From JBBROS01 sp965213855 (GTDB lineage Bacteria > Pseudomonadota > Alphaproteobacteria > Acetobacterales > Acetobacteraceae): DNA of 64,000 bases. Below the pieces are notes generated by a model that did no database searches, had not been told where the DNA came from, and worked only from the letters and a program-made list of their open reading frames with translations. Location of the stretch: contig CBDCAA010000007.1 of NCBI GenBank assembly GCA_965213855.1, forward strand, positions 1,116,001-1,180,000, written 5' to 3'. Shown piece after piece: positions 17,908 through 27,809 of this stretch. Position numbers and translations under genes: made by a program. Each line of letters opens with the position of its first letter. Positions within the stretch are counted from its first letter, which is position 1.

Positions 17908-18723
17908 TAGCCAACGGATTCCGCGCAACCCGTCGCCGAGCTATCGCAGCGGCCTGCGTCCGGCTGACTTCCAAAAGTGTTCGACGCACCTCCCAAATCG
18001 TTCGATATCCTCGTTGGGGCAGCACGCCTAGACCTGTATCTCCCTGACTGGAATTGCGGAAGGCTCTTCCGAAACGGGTGCGATATGTGATGCGGGCTCC
18101 CTTCCTGGTTGCGGCGGCGCTCGGCGGCCCGGACCGCACGTTGTTGGCACCCGGGAGGTCTCCGGCAAGGCTTCGAACACCTGCCCGGAATCACATCTGG
18201 TCCGGTATCCAACCCTCGCAGCAGATGTTCCGTATTCTCCCGAAACGCCCTCGAAGACGCCCGCCGCTCCCCACCTTCCGAGAGCGTAAACGCTACCCCG
18301 CAGCGGGTTGCAACATATGACTGACCGTTGCGAGTCCGCTAAACGCGATGGATTGATCCCACCCGTTCAATGGGCCGTGGCCGACGTGCTCGTGTCGCCG
18401 CATCGCACCGAACATGGTCACCACGGCCGCGACGCGGAAGGCGGTTGAGAAACTGTCTGTAACCTGGTTCAGAGACAGTGCACCCAGCCACCAAGGCAAC
18501 AGAACGAGCGTTGACATAAGGGGTCGAGCATACGGCCCAGCTCCGAAGCGCAGTCTTTGAAGCCTGATCAAAGTATCGCATCAACTCAATCCCACTGAGG
18601 CTTCGTCATTGGCTCAAGCCCGACTCTCAGAGCAAAGTGTCTCAGCCTCGAAATTCATAGGCAATCGAGCGCTTCACCGGATTTTCGAGGTAGGCCCAAG
18701 AACGGGAACACCTGCTCCCCACC
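17908..18723. other. No gene supported
   Basis: About 815 bases between IS21 and the SPFH gene. A minus-strand frame at 18293-18571 has one weakly hydrophobic stretch but no family match and no ribosome site. Nothing else stands out. Confidence 0.4.
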
Positions 18724-19830
18724 TCAGTTGCTCCGTTCCAAGCCGTTAGCGTCGGGTGTAACCCGCTGAGCGAGGCCGGCGGCTGTAGGCCGGGCAGTTT
18801 CTGTTTGCTGCTCCCGCGAGATATCAAACATGGCGAGAGGGGCCGCTGCTCCGCCCAGCATCGTGGCGGGAAGCTGACCATTCCAACGATGCGCCGCCTC
18901 AAAGGGGATGACAGTCGGGTTTGCCGCCACCGATGCACCGACTTGCTGGATGACCTTTGCCTGCGCATCGCCGGTCAATGTCGCCGCCTGGGCATCGCCC
19001 TCGGCGCGAAGGATAGTCGATTGCCGTTGGGCCCGTGCTTGGGCGATTGTCGCAGCCGCCTCGGCGTTGGCTTGCGCGATCCGAACTGATGCTTGTGCAT
19101 CCGCTTGCACCTTGGCTTGCTCACCCTCGTAGCGGACTCGCGACACCAAGTTTTCAGCTCGTATAGCGTCGTTCTTCGCCTGCACCGCAGCTTCGACGGA
19201 GGCTTGGAAGCTTGCGCTATAGGTGATGCTACTTAGTTGCAAGTCGGTGATCTCCAGCCCAAAGATGCCACCCAAAGCAATTCCAACCTGCTTTCTGATG
19301 TCGTCGGCGATTGCTTCCCGGTTTGCAGAGATGCCGACCGTGTTTTGGGTGGAGAACACGCGCAGGACGCGATCGGCGAGCACCGGGCGGATGTTTTCTG
19401 CTATATCGACGTTGCCGGACCTACCGACCCCATACAGCAGATGCATGACGGCAGACGCTGGGATTTTATACGAGATGCCCACACCAACCGTCACGGCCTG
19501 GTTGTCGATCGTGTAGACAGTCAGGTTGTTGATCTGAAACGTGTCTAGACTCGTCTGGATCGTATCTACGACGTCGACCAGAGGAAGTTTCGTATGAAGG
19601 CCGGGACCGATCGGTTCAGCGCTGACGACGGTGCCGAGCCGTCGAACGCCAGCCATCTCGGTTGGCTGCACCGTATAGAAACTGCTGAACGCGATGATCC
19701 CAACAGCGATGAAGCCCACAATGCCAGTGCCGAGTTTCCAGGATGTCGCACCTGGGAGCCGTGGCGGACGAGGGCCGCCATGTGACGGCGGTTGCCAGGG
19801 TAGCTGGCCACCGGATGGAAAAGTGTTCAA
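18724..19830 (-). CDS. SPFH/prohibitin-domain membrane protein
   Basis: Start placed at TTG 19830 (NTFPSGGQLPW) because AGAGAGGG lies just upstream and a Pro/Gly-rich opening is usual for HflK-like proteins; the frame is open to 19881. A Pro/Gly-rich leader is followed by one membrane helix (GIVGFIAVGIIAFSSFY), then the SPFH domain (residues ~50-215). An Ala/Gln-rich coiled coil follows (about 215-300) and the tail is low-complexity. Such proteins form membrane scaffolds, often with FtsH or rhomboid proteases. No partner is adjacent. It stands alone between IS21 and the porin relic. Confidence 0.85.
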   Translation of the reverse strand: MNTFPSGGQLPWQPPSHGGPRPPRLPGATSWKLGTGIVGFIAVGIIAFSSFYTVQPTEMAGVRRLGTVVSAEPIGPGLHTKLPLVDVVDTIQTSLDTFQINNLTVYTIDNQAVTVGVGISYKIPASAVMHLLYGVGRSGNVDIAENIRPVLADRVLRVFSTQNTVGISANREAIADDIRKQVGIALGGIFGLEITDLQLSSITYSASFQASVEAAVQAKNDAIRAENLVSRVRYEGEQAKVQADAQASVRIAQANAEAAATIAQARAQRQSTILRAEGDAQAATLTGDAQAKVIQQVGASVAANPTVIPFEAAHRWNGQLPATMLGGAAAPLAMFDISREQQTETARPTAAGLAQRVTPDANGLERSN

Positions 19831-20013
19831 GTCGCCCTCTCTTACGGCCGCAAGCACAATCCCATCGGACGCAGGCGGCACGGGATGTTTTTAGCGCACT
19901 AGACCAGGCACGGACGTAAAAAGCAGATGTGGTTTCCAACCGCTTTCGGAGTAAATACGGCGGAAAACTGCCTAAGGACGTCTGCCGGTAAGTTCCGCCA
20001 TGCCGACCCTCGG

Positions 20014-20220
20014 TCAGAAACCGAGGATGAGGTCGGTCGCGAGCGTGACCGACCCGCGGTCGTGCCCGTCATTGTATGGCCGCGAGCTGTTCAGCGCCCG
20101 GTCATACCGGAACTCGGGGCGCAGCATGGCCGTGCTGAGCTGCGAGGGCAGCCACGTCGGCTTGTAGGTGATGCCAACGGTGTATTCGGAGTACGTCGTC
20201 GGCTTTGAAGCCGTCAGCAG
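20014..20220 (-). pseudogene. Outer-membrane beta-barrel porin (BBP2-like), C-terminal relic
   Basis: The last ~60 residues read as alternating barrel strands (YSEYTVGITYKP, MLRPEFRYDRA, SVTLATDLILGF) ending in the terminal Phe expected for outer-membrane insertion. This fits the putative beta-barrel porin-2 family. Upstream codons are unrelated, so only the final strands remain. Confidence 0.55.
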
Positions 20221-20477
20221 GAAGAATTGGCCATGAGCACAGCTCGTTGGATTGGCCATAGCTTTCGACAAGCGGAGAACCTGGTCAAGATGGACCAAGC
20301 TCATCCGCCGGTGTAAAAGGCGCATATATTTTCAGAGCGAAGTCATAAAATCCTCCGGTTAAATACCAGAACCTTGGCGAAGGTGTGCCCTGCTACTACT
20401 TATTGTGTCGGCGCATGCCAGATTGTCGCGCCGCAACCAGCTCAGGCAGTTTGCGGTCTGCCGAAGGAAGCAAAGCC

Positions 20478-21543
20478 ATGGCGAGCCAAGCTGCAGCAAA
20501 TACCCAGGGGTTGGCCGGTCATGGCGCCGGGCGTCTGACGGCCGTTCACATCGACACCTGAAATGCCGAACTGCGCGACGGGGAGGGCTTCATCGGCGAG
20601 CGGACGGGCCTTCCGGGCCATCCTCGAGAACGGACGCGAGCGGGTGCGGCAGGTTGACGAGGAGGACCCGGTCGGCGAGGTGCCAAGCGCCGGCATAAGG
20701 AAGAAGGAACTCGATCGCCTCCTGATGGAGGGCGACCCAGCAGCCGCCGGCGTGGTGCTGGGAACGATCGAGAATTTCGCCCAGGAGTTCACGACGGTGA
20801 TCGGCCGGATCCTGCGGCTGGACGGCTGGCAGGGAACGCAGCGTATCGTCGTCGGCGGTGGCCTCCGGGCGAGCCGGATCGGCGAACTTGCGATCGGCCG
20901 CGCCGCCGTCCTCCTGAAGGTCGCGAAGCACGAGGTCGAGTTGCAGCCGATCCGTCATGACCCGGACGAGGCGGGTTTGATCGGCTGCATCCATCTGGCG
21001 CCGCCGTGGATCTTTGCAGGTCACGACAGCATCCTGGCGGTCGATGTCGGAGGTTCCAACATCAGGGTCGGTCTCGTGCTGCTCAACCAGGCGAAGGCGG
21101 CCGACCTGTCACGGACCGAGGTGGCGAAGTCCGAACTGTGGCGCCACGCGGACGACAAACCGAGCCGGAAGGTCGCAGTCGAGCGCATCGTCAAGATGCT
21201 CCAGACCTCGATCAAGCGTGCCAGGAAACGCGGGCTGCGGCTGGCTCCGTTCATCGGCATCGGCTGTCCCGGCTTGATCCGGGAGGATGGCTCCATCGAG
21301 AAGGGCGGGCAGAACCTCCCGGGTAACTGGGAGCACGAGGACTTCAACCTGTCCCTGCTGCTGCGAGATGCCATCCCGTCGATCGACGGGCACGAGGTCA
21401 CGGTGCTGATGCACAACGATGCCGTGGTTCAAGGGCTGAGCGAGGCGCCGTTCATGCGGGACGTCGAGCGGTGGGGCGTCATGACGATCGGCACGGGTCT
21501 CGGCAACGCCCGGTTCACCAACCGCACGATAGGAAAGGAGTAG
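20478..21543 (+). pseudogene. ROK family sugar-kinase-like protein, nonsense and frameshift mutations
   Basis: Starts at ATG 20478 (AAGGAAG upstream) with ASQAAANTQGLAGHGAGR. TGA at 20559-20561 interrupts just before NAELRDGEGFIGERT, where relatives carry Trp (TGG). The frame then changes near 20605 and runs on from GRAFRAIL to 21543. The long frame holds the ROK features: LAVDVGGSNIRVGLV phosphate-binding loop, GIGCPGLIREDG, and HNDAVVQGLSEAPF. About 355 residues when repaired. The C-terminal frame alone could be translated from 20563 but lacks a sensible start. It is next to the CorC-type gene. Confidence 0.75.
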
Positions 21544-21592
21544 CCGGAATGGCAGTTCCCGCGGACACGGGTCGGCCGGGTTCGGTCCGGTA

Positions 21593-22942
21593 ATGGACCA
21601 GAGCCTGCTTCTCGTGCTGGGAAAGCTGATCGCCGTCTTGGCCCTGGTAGCGGCCAACGGTTTCTTCGTCGCGGCCGAGTTCTCCCTGGTCGGCACCCGC
21701 CGCAGCCGGGTTGACGAACTGGTCGCCCGCGGTCAGGGCGGGGCCGAACTGTTGCGGCGCACCGTCGACAATCTCGACGCCAACCTGGCCGCGACCCAGC
21801 TCGGTGTCACGATATCGTCGCTCGGGCTTGGATGGATCGGCGAGCCCGCACTGGCGCGCTTGTTCGAACCGGCCTTCGGCAGCCTCGGCGTCCTTGCCGA
21901 GACAGCCTCGCACGCGGTCGCCGTCGGGGTGGCCTTTGCTATCATCACCGTCTTCCACATCGTGCTGGGCGAGCTGGCGCCGAAAAGCTTCGCCCTGCAA
22001 CGGCCGGAACGCACCGCGCTCTGGATCGTCCGCCCGCTCAGCCTGTTCCTCGCCCTGTTCCGTCCGCTCATCTTCCTCCTCAATGCGCTCGGGAACAGCG
22101 TGATCCGCCTCTGCGGCCTGGAGGCGGGCCACGCGGAAGGGAGGCTGCACTCCACGGAGGAGTTGAAGCTTCTCGTGGCAGCCAGCCGGGAGGCGGGGTT
22201 GGTGGAACAGGCGCAGCAGGAGGTGGTCGAGCGGGCCTTCGGCATGGGGGAGCGGCGAGTGCGGACCATAATGACCCCGCGTCACGACATCTACTGGGTT
22301 GACGCGGATGGCGCCCCCGAAGCCATGTTGAAAGGCGTGCGGGGCAGCCGGCACGAGCAGGTCGTGGTGGCCAGCGGCACCTTGGACAAGGTGATCGGGG
22401 TCCTGCGCAAACAGGACCTCCTGGATCTTCACCTTGACGGCAAGCTGCTGCCCGACAAGGACGGCAACGGCACCGCCATCTTGCTGGCTGCCCTTCGAGA
22501 ACCGCTGATCGTGCATGATGGCGCCACCGTTCTCCAGGTTCTGGAAACCTTCAGGAATAGGCCTGTCCAGATGGCGTTGATCGTCGACGAGTACGGGGCG
22601 CTCCGCGGCGTCGTGACCCAGACCGACCTGCTCGAGGCGCTTGCGGGCGAGATCAAGGATGACGACGAGCTCGATGTCATACGGCGGGACGACGGGTCGT
22701 TCCTGGTCGATGCGACGCTGGGCATCCAGGATGCGTTCGAGCAGCTCGGAATAGCCCGGATCCCGGACGACTCCAGCGAGTACCGGACGCTGGCGGGCTT
22801 CATCCTCCGACGCCTCGGCCATATTCCGGCTGCCGGCGAGCGGTTCGAATGGGACAGCGCCGGGGATGTTCGTCGTTTCGAAGTGGTCGACGTCGACGGT
22901 CATCGGATCGACAAGGTTGCCGTTTCAAACGCGAAGGCGTAA
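21593..22942 (+). CDS. Hemolysin-family CNNM/CBS/CorC_HlyC protein
   Basis: 449 residues. The N-terminal CNNM (DUF21) domain (about 1-190) has four hydrophobic segments starting ANGFFVAAEFSLV and the conserved LGELAPKSFAL. A CBS pair follows (about 205-335; MTPR and VDEYGALRGVVTQTD), then a CorC_HlyC domain (345-435). Members are inner-membrane proteins linked to Mg2+/Co2+ efflux or membrane resistance. It lies 50 bases after the ROK gene on the same strand and appears intact. Confidence 0.92.
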   Translation: MDQSLLLVLGKLIAVLALVAANGFFVAAEFSLVGTRRSRVDELVARGQGGAELLRRTVDNLDANLAATQLGVTISSLGLGWIGEPALARLFEPAFGSLGVLAETASHAVAVGVAFAIITVFHIVLGELAPKSFALQRPERTALWIVRPLSLFLALFRPLIFLLNALGNSVIRLCGLEAGHAEGRLHSTEELKLLVAASREAGLVEQAQQEVVERAFGMGERRVRTIMTPRHDIYWVDADGAPEAMLKGVRGSRHEQVVVASGTLDKVIGVLRKQDLLDLHLDGKLLPDKDGNGTAILLAALREPLIVHDGATVLQVLETFRNRPVQMALIVDEYGALRGVVTQTDLLEALAGEIKDDDELDVIRRDDGSFLVDATLGIQDAFEQLGIARIPDDSSEYRTLAGFILRRLGHIPAAGERFEWDSAGDVRRFEVVDVDGHRIDKVAVSNAKA

Positions 22943-23077
22943 CCAGTCGACGTTCGGCGATAGGCAGACCAGGGCGTTCAGGAGATCCCTTCCTTTGACC
23001 ATTGCCTTGTTCGGTCGTTGGAGAGGCGCTGCCGGGAACGCCGCCCAGGCGGCGCACCCGACCCGCCCCCTCAGCCG

Positions 23078-23389
23078 CTACTTCGTCGGCGCCAGGAAGT
23101 AAGGCATCGGCAGCACGCCGATCATCGCCTGCTTGGACGTCATGGCTGAGTCGCCAGGAGCGTCGGCCGCGACGCCCTGGACCGCCAAGGCCTGCCGCGT
23201 GGCCTGGGCCACATACTGGCCCTCCACCATGCCAGCCATACTGGTGGTCGCGCTGAACCCTTCGAACACCGCCCCGGACGAGACGGGCTTGGTCGCCGTC
23301 CAGGTCAGGTTCGGTGTGTTCGGCACGTCCGTGGGCAGCACCAGCGGGTAGCCATTGGCCGTCGCGCACTGGCTTAAGGGATTCGCCGT
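23078..23389 (-). other. Unrecognised reading frame after YcxB-like gene
   Basis: In the same frame just after the YcxB stop, about 100 codons read NGYPLVLPTDVPNTP through LPMPYFLAPTK with a GTG at 23341 as possible start. Composition looks protein-like (ordered Pro/Thr/Ala turns), but I know no family and see no ribosome site. It could be a short real gene or the C-terminus of a lost one. Confidence 0.35.
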
Positions 23390-23692
23390 TCAACCAGATC
23401 CGGGCGGGCGGATCCGCGACCGGATGAAGGCGAGCTGCTCGCCGGTCATGACGGACGTCGGCATGGTCATGAACTGGGCCGGGCCTAGGAACAGCATCCA
23501 GAAGCCGGGCAGCTCCCACCAGCCGGTAAACCGCGACCAGCGCAGGGTCGCAAGCCCCTGGTTAGACTCGACGGTCAGGGATTCATCGGTGATCGTCCAG
23601 TCGCTTTCCGGAGGGTCGAGCCTGCGGAAGCTGCCGACCGTGTTGGTGAAGTGCGCGCGCCAGATCACCGCGACGAACGCCAGGGCGAACAG
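23390..23692 (-). pseudogene. YcxB-like membrane protein, C-terminal half (split by IS21)
   Basis: Continues the N-terminal half at 26184-26432. Joining 26184 to 23692 after deleting the IS and one copy of the GAACAG duplication gives the seam SAVLF-ALAFVAV in a single frame. This half holds the ESLTVES strand, LRWSRFTGWWELPG and a final LAFIRSRI helix typical of YcxB-like proteins. The protein would be about 180 residues. Confidence 0.8.
23687..23692. repeat. Target-site duplication, IS21 copy 2 (left)
   Basis: GAACAG directly before the IS end TGTTGAG. The same six bases follow the right end at 26184-26189. Confidence 0.85.
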
Positions 23693-23805
23693 TGTTGAGT
23701 TGCATTGAGATCTGACCCGGAGAGGGTCTGAGTTTTCGCTGAGAAATGACCCGTGTCTGTTTCACACCTCCTGGCGCAATCGCCGGGATTTCTGGAGTGA
23801 TCGAC

Positions 23806-25329
23806 ATGGAGTTGTTGAGTGTAATCCGGCGGTGGCATTACCGGGACCACATGCCGATCCGCGAGATCGAGCGTCGGACCGGCCTATCGCGGAACACCGT
23901 GCGCAAGTATCTGCGATCGGACGCCGTCGAAGTGCGGTTCAAAGTTCCGGAGCGTCCGAGCCGCTTGGATCCGTTCGCCGATAAGCTGTCGCGTTGGTTG
24001 GAGATGGAGGCGGGCAAGGGACGCAAGGTGCGCCGGACCGCGCGGCGGCTCCACGCTGATCTGGTCGTGCTGGGCTACGACGGCTCCTACGCGCGGGTTG
24101 CGGCCTTTGTCCGGCACTGGCGGGCGGATCGAGAGGTTGCGCAGCGCACCACAGGGCGTGGCGTGTTCGTGCCGCTCGTTTTCCCGCCCGGCGACGCGTT
24201 CCAGTTTGACTGGAGCGAGGATTGGGCGGTGATCGACGGCAAGCGGGTCAAGCTGCAAGCCGCACACACCAAGCTGGCGCACAGCAGGGCCTTTGTGGTT
24301 CGGGCCTACCGGCTGCAGACCCACGAGATGCTGTTTGACGCCCTGGCCGAGGCGTTCCGGGTGCTGGGCGGGGTTCCGCGCCGCGGTATCTTCGACAACA
24401 TGCGGACCGCTGTTGATCGCGTCGGCGCCGGCAAGATGCGGCAGGTCAACGCTCGTTTTGCCGCCATGGCCAGTCATTATCTCTTCGAGCCGACGTTCTG
24501 CAGTCCGGCCTCTGGGTGGGAGAAAGGTCAAGTAGAGAAAAATGTGCAGGATACCCGGCGCCAGATCTGGCAGGCCATGCCGAGCTTCTCGGATCTGCCT
24601 TCGCTCAACACGTGGCTCGAGGCGCGCTGCGTCGAGCGTTGGGGCGAGATCGCGCACGGGCTCCTGCCGGGCAGCGTCGCCGACGTACACGCTCAGGAGC
24701 AAGTCAGCCTAATGCCGCTGGGACGGGCGTTCGACGGCTTTGTCGAGCATACCAAGCGGGTCTCGCCAACCTGCCTGGTTCATTTCGATGCCAACCGCTA
24801 CAGCGTTCCAGCGTCGTTCGCCAACCGGCCGGTCAGCCTGCGGGTCTACCCTGACCGACTGGTCGTGGTGGCCGAGGGCCAGGTGGTATGCGAGCACGCC
24901 CGCATCGTCGAGCGCGCGCACGACCTTCCCCGCCGCACCATCTACGACTGGCGGCACTACCTGGCGGTGATCCAGCGCAAACCGGGTGCCCTGCGCAACG
25001 GCGCACCCTTTGCCGAGATGCCGGAGGCGTTCCGCAGGCTGCAAGCCCAGCTACTGCAGCGACCGGGGGGCGACCGGGAGATGGTGGACATCTTGGCCCT
25101 CGTGCTGCAGCACGACGAGCAAGCGGTGCTGTGCGCGGTTGAACTGGCGCTCGAGGACGGCGTCGCCACCAAGACCAACGTCCTGAATGTCCTGCACCGG
25201 CTGACTGACGGCGGTGGCGCCGCCACGGTCATCGATGCGCCGCAGGCCCTGGTGTTGCGCCAGGAGCCGAGGGCCGACATCGAGCGCTACGACGCGCTGC
25301 GGGACCGGGAGGTGCGCCATGCGTCATGA
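23806..25329 (+). CDS. istA: IS21 transposase IstA
   Basis: 507 residues from ATG 23806, with GGAG nine bases upstream. The helix-turn-helix is in the first 60 residues (IREIERRTGLSRNTVRKYL). The DDE catalytic core shows FQFDWSEDW, IFDNMRTAV and GWEKGQVEKNV. The C-terminal beta-barrel region carries FDANRYSVP. Length and motifs are normal, so it should be active. The end overlaps istB by 11 bases. Confidence 0.93.
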   Translation: MELLSVIRRWHYRDHMPIREIERRTGLSRNTVRKYLRSDAVEVRFKVPERPSRLDPFADKLSRWLEMEAGKGRKVRRTARRLHADLVVLGYDGSYARVAAFVRHWRADREVAQRTTGRGVFVPLVFPPGDAFQFDWSEDWAVIDGKRVKLQAAHTKLAHSRAFVVRAYRLQTHEMLFDALAEAFRVLGGVPRRGIFDNMRTAVDRVGAGKMRQVNARFAAMASHYLFEPTFCSPASGWEKGQVEKNVQDTRRQIWQAMPSFSDLPSLNTWLEARCVERWGEIAHGLLPGSVADVHAQEQVSLMPLGRAFDGFVEHTKRVSPTCLVHFDANRYSVPASFANRPVSLRVYPDRLVVVAEGQVVCEHARIVERAHDLPRRTIYDWRHYLAVIQRKPGALRNGAPFAEMPEAFRRLQAQLLQRPGGDREMVDILALVLQHDEQAVLCAVELALEDGVATKTNVLNVLHRLTDGGGAATVIDAPQALVLRQEPRADIERYDALRDREVRHAS

Positions 25330-26098
25330 TCCCGCCAGCGCCGCTCTCGTCGTCATGCTGCGCGGACTCAAGATGTTCGGCATGGCCCAGGCAGTGGGCG
25401 ATCTCGCTGAACAGGGTGCGCCAGCATTCGAGGCGGCTGTCCCCATCCTGTCCCAGCTGCTCAAGGCCGAGATGGCCGAGCGCGAGGTGCGCTCCATTGC
25501 CTACCACACCAAGGCGGCCCGATTTCCGGCCTACAAGGACCTGGCGAGCTTTGATTTCGCCGCAAGCGAGGCCAACGAGGCCACGATCCGGCAGCTGCAC
25601 CAGGGCGAGTTCACCAATCGGGCCGACAACGTCGTGCTCATTGGCGGACCCGGCACCGGCAAGACCCATCTCGCCACCGCACTCGGCATCCAGGCGATCG
25701 AGCACGGCCGCAAGAAGGTCCGGTTCTACTCCACGGTGGATCTGGTGAACCTGCTCGAACAGGAGAAGACAGCCAACAAAGCCGGGCACCTAGCCGAAAC
25801 CTTGCTCCGCCTCGACCTCGTGATCCTCGATGAGCTCGGCTACCTGCCGTTCAGCTCGTCGGGCGGTGCGCTGCTGTTCCATCTGCTCAGCAAGCTTTAC
25901 GAGCGCACCAGCGTGGCCATCACCACCAACCTGAGTTTCAGCGAGTGGGGCCAGGTGTTCGGCGATACCAAGATGACGACCGCGTTGCTCGACCGCCTCA
26001 CCCACCACTGCCACATCCTGGAAACCGGCAACGACAGCTTCAGGTTCAAAAACAGCTCGGCCGAAGGGAGGACCAAGAAGACCAAAACACCCGCTTGA
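25319..26098 (+). CDS. istB: IS21 helper ATPase IstB
   Basis: 259 residues from ATG 25319, inside the istA end and with GGGAGG upstream. AAA+ ATPase with Walker A GGPGTGKT, Walker B LDLVILDELG and the arginine-rich C-terminal region. Partner of the preceding IstA in target capture. The frame is open upstream to 25214 but that overlaps istA. Confidence 0.93.
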   Translation: MRHDPASAALVVMLRGLKMFGMAQAVGDLAEQGAPAFEAAVPILSQLLKAEMAEREVRSIAYHTKAARFPAYKDLASFDFAASEANEATIRQLHQGEFTNRADNVVLIGGPGTGKTHLATALGIQAIEHGRKKVRFYSTVDLVNLLEQEKTANKAGHLAETLLRLDLVILDELGYLPFSSSGGALLFHLLSKLYERTSVAITTNLSFSEWGQVFGDTKMTTALLDRLTHHCHILETGNDSFRFKNSSAEGRTKKTKTPA

Positions 26099-26183
26099 CC
26101 CACGCCCGCAGCCTGCGGGAAATATCGCGCGACGGGTCAATTCTCGATGAAAACGCCGGGTCAGTTCTCAGCAAAAATCAACA

Positions 26184-26432
26184 GAACAGGACTGCGGACA
26201 CCGCGAAGCCGGTGCCGAACCCCGGGCCGAGCTGTTGCGCGAAGACCATGCCGGACACCAGCAAGGTGCCGGCGATCGCCCATAACCAGGCGCTGCGGCG
26301 AATGGCGCGGAACACGAACACGCGGACGGCCTTGCGCACCATCGGCTCCGTGTAGCGGACCCGGACGCGGAACCCGACTTCAGCCGCCCCCGCCTCGGCC
26401 CCCCCCGTCGCCGTCACCCCCGTCTCAACCAC
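26184..26432 (-). pseudogene. YcxB-like membrane protein, N-terminal half (split by IS21)
   Basis: About 83 codons: a charged leader, then RVRVRYTEPMVRKAVRVF and the first hydrophobic pair (LWAIAGTLLVSGMVFA, then GFAVSAVLF), where the IS21 interrupts. The first codons overlap the end of an upstream frame (26425) by eight bases, suggesting a former operon. The rest is at 23390-23692. Confidence 0.8.
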
Positions 26433-27036
26433 CCTGGCGTAGCCCGCGCAGGCGGACGAGCCCGTCCGACACCTGCACGAAGCCGGTCAGGTTGGCGCGC
26501 ATGGCGAAGATGTTCGTCGCGAGCCACCTGTAGAATAGCGGCATGTCCGACCGCTCCAGCTGCAGGAACTGCGAAAAGAGGCGCGACGGCCATCGGGGTC
26601 CCCGGTGATCCCGGCGCAGTCGAGCAGGGCGTGGCGCAGGGGTCGTTCCGGCCTGCTCTGGGGCGTGAACCGCGCGAGCTTCAGACGACCTCAGAACCGC
26701 TCTCATATGGTCTAGCTCCTGCAGCAGGCTCCGATCGAACAGCAGAGGTAGGCGTTCTACTAAATTCCCGTCCATCAAAGTCTTCCCTGGCCAACCCTCG
26801 CAGCTTGGGGCAGGCGGGTCTATCGCGCATCCGCGCCATCGCCGATTCCACGAGTAGTCGAGGAAATAGTATCCCGATCTGCTCAGCGCGCTCCCGCCCT
26901 TCCGTAATGGCTGCAGCCGTTCGAGTTAGCTCGGAGCACGCGGGAGTAGCCGCCATATGCACCGGCTTGCAGATTGAGCTGCTGCCGGTTTTGTGGACAC
27001 CGAGATCAGGGCGCTTCACGAAGTTGGAGGGTGCGA
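26433..27036. other. No confident gene; possible C-terminal remnant
   Basis: On the minus strand the codons just before the YcxB start read ERSDMPLFYRWLATNIFAMRANLTGF and stop at 26425. Another frame slightly upstream reads RHALLDCAGITGDPDGR. They could be pieces of one broken gene, but I do not recognise it. Confidence 0.3.
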
Positions 27037-27347
27037 ATGATACGGTGACAGTTCAGCCGGGAACTCAAGGTTGAGGCGATCCGTCTGGTCAAGGAACGTG
27101 GGGTTTACGTGAGCCAAACCAGGCGAGATTTGGACGTGGGCGAGAGCTTGTTCCGGCGCTGGCTCAGACTTTGGTTCGGATCCCGGGCAGGTGTTCCCTG
27201 GGCAGGGTTAGCTCAAGCCGGAGCGACAGAAAATCGAACGACTGCGGCGAGAGGTCGCCAAGCTCAAGGCCGAGCGCGATGTCCCAAAAAGAAGCCGCGG
27301 CCTACTTTGCGAGGGACTCGATATGAAGTTCGGCTTCGTCGCGAAAC
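27037..27347 (+). pseudogene. IS3 family OrfA relic
   Basis: ATG 27037 has GGAGG upstream, but TGA follows at 27046. After it the frame reads FSRELKVEAIRLVKERGV and SQTRRDLDVGESLFRRWLR, the helix-turn-helix of IS3 OrfA. Frames then shift to the leucine-zipper part (KIERLRREVAKLKAERDV) and finally to MKFGFVAKQ, the start of OrfB. At least two frame changes and one stop make it dead. OrfB sequence is replaced at about 27348 by Tn3 sequence. Confidence 0.8.
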
Positions 27348-27700
27348 AACCGACCGAGATCAGGTCCGACATCGGCGCCTGCACTGACACGATCTTCGGC
27401 ATCTTTCATCTCCTGGGCTGTCAGTTCAGCCCGCGTCTGGCCGACACGACGCGGTTCTGGCGCCTGGATGGCAAGGCCGACTATGGCGCCCCCGACGAAT
27501 GGCCGCCCAGCGCATCAACGTAAAGCTCGTCGTCCAGCACTGGGAGGGTCTGCTGCGCCTGGAAAGCTCGCTCAAGCTCGGCACGGTGCAGGCCGCGGGC
27601 CTGATCCGCACCCTGCGGACCAAGGACCGACCGACCAAGCTGGCCCGCGCATTGGAGGAGCTAAGACGGCTGATCAAGACGCTCCACCTGCTCCGCTCAT
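27348..27700 (+). pseudogene. Tn3 family transposase fragment
   Basis: Reads SDIGACTDTIFGIFHLLGCQFSPRLAD, then in another frame INVKLVVQHWEGLLRLESSL and KLARALEELRRLIKTLHLL. These correspond in order to the TDTxGxxDHVFxLxHLLGxxFxPRxxD and INVKLI-HWDEILRLASSI segments of Tn3 TnpA, in its C-terminal DDE region. One frameshift separates them near 27490. No Tn3 ends or resolvase are nearby. Confidence 0.75.
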
Positions 27701-27809
27701 CAACGACTAGCCTCCCGGCGGCGCATTCTGGTCCTGCTTTACCGTGGCGAGGGCCGCCCGGGACCGCTTCGTTCCTCCTCGGAGCAGGACTGCTTGCCAT
27801 GCCGACTGT

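Larger units (their letters stand above)
23693..26183 (+). mobile_element. IS21 family element, copy 2 (intact)
   Basis: 2491 bp. The left end starts TGTTGAGTTGCATTGAGATC; the right end on the reverse strand starts TGTTGATTTTTGCTGAGAAC, and both continue CTGACCCGG. A second repeat (CTGAGAAATGACCCG left, CGAGAATTGACCCG right) lies inside. Flanked by the 6-bp direct repeat GAACAG. istA and istB are both open. It is only distantly related to the copy at 15392. Confidence 0.92.

Noticed and set aside
15387..17912. Target duplication around IS21 copy 1
   Set aside because: The flanks ggctt and tagcc do not match as direct repeats at any end placement that keeps the TG...CA termini.
18293..18571. 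Minus-strand frame of 92 codons with one hydrophobic stretch
   Set aside because: No ribosome site, no family, composition not clearly coding.
21515..22903. Minus-strand open frame of 462 codons
   Set aside because: Antisense to the CorC/HlyC-type gene.
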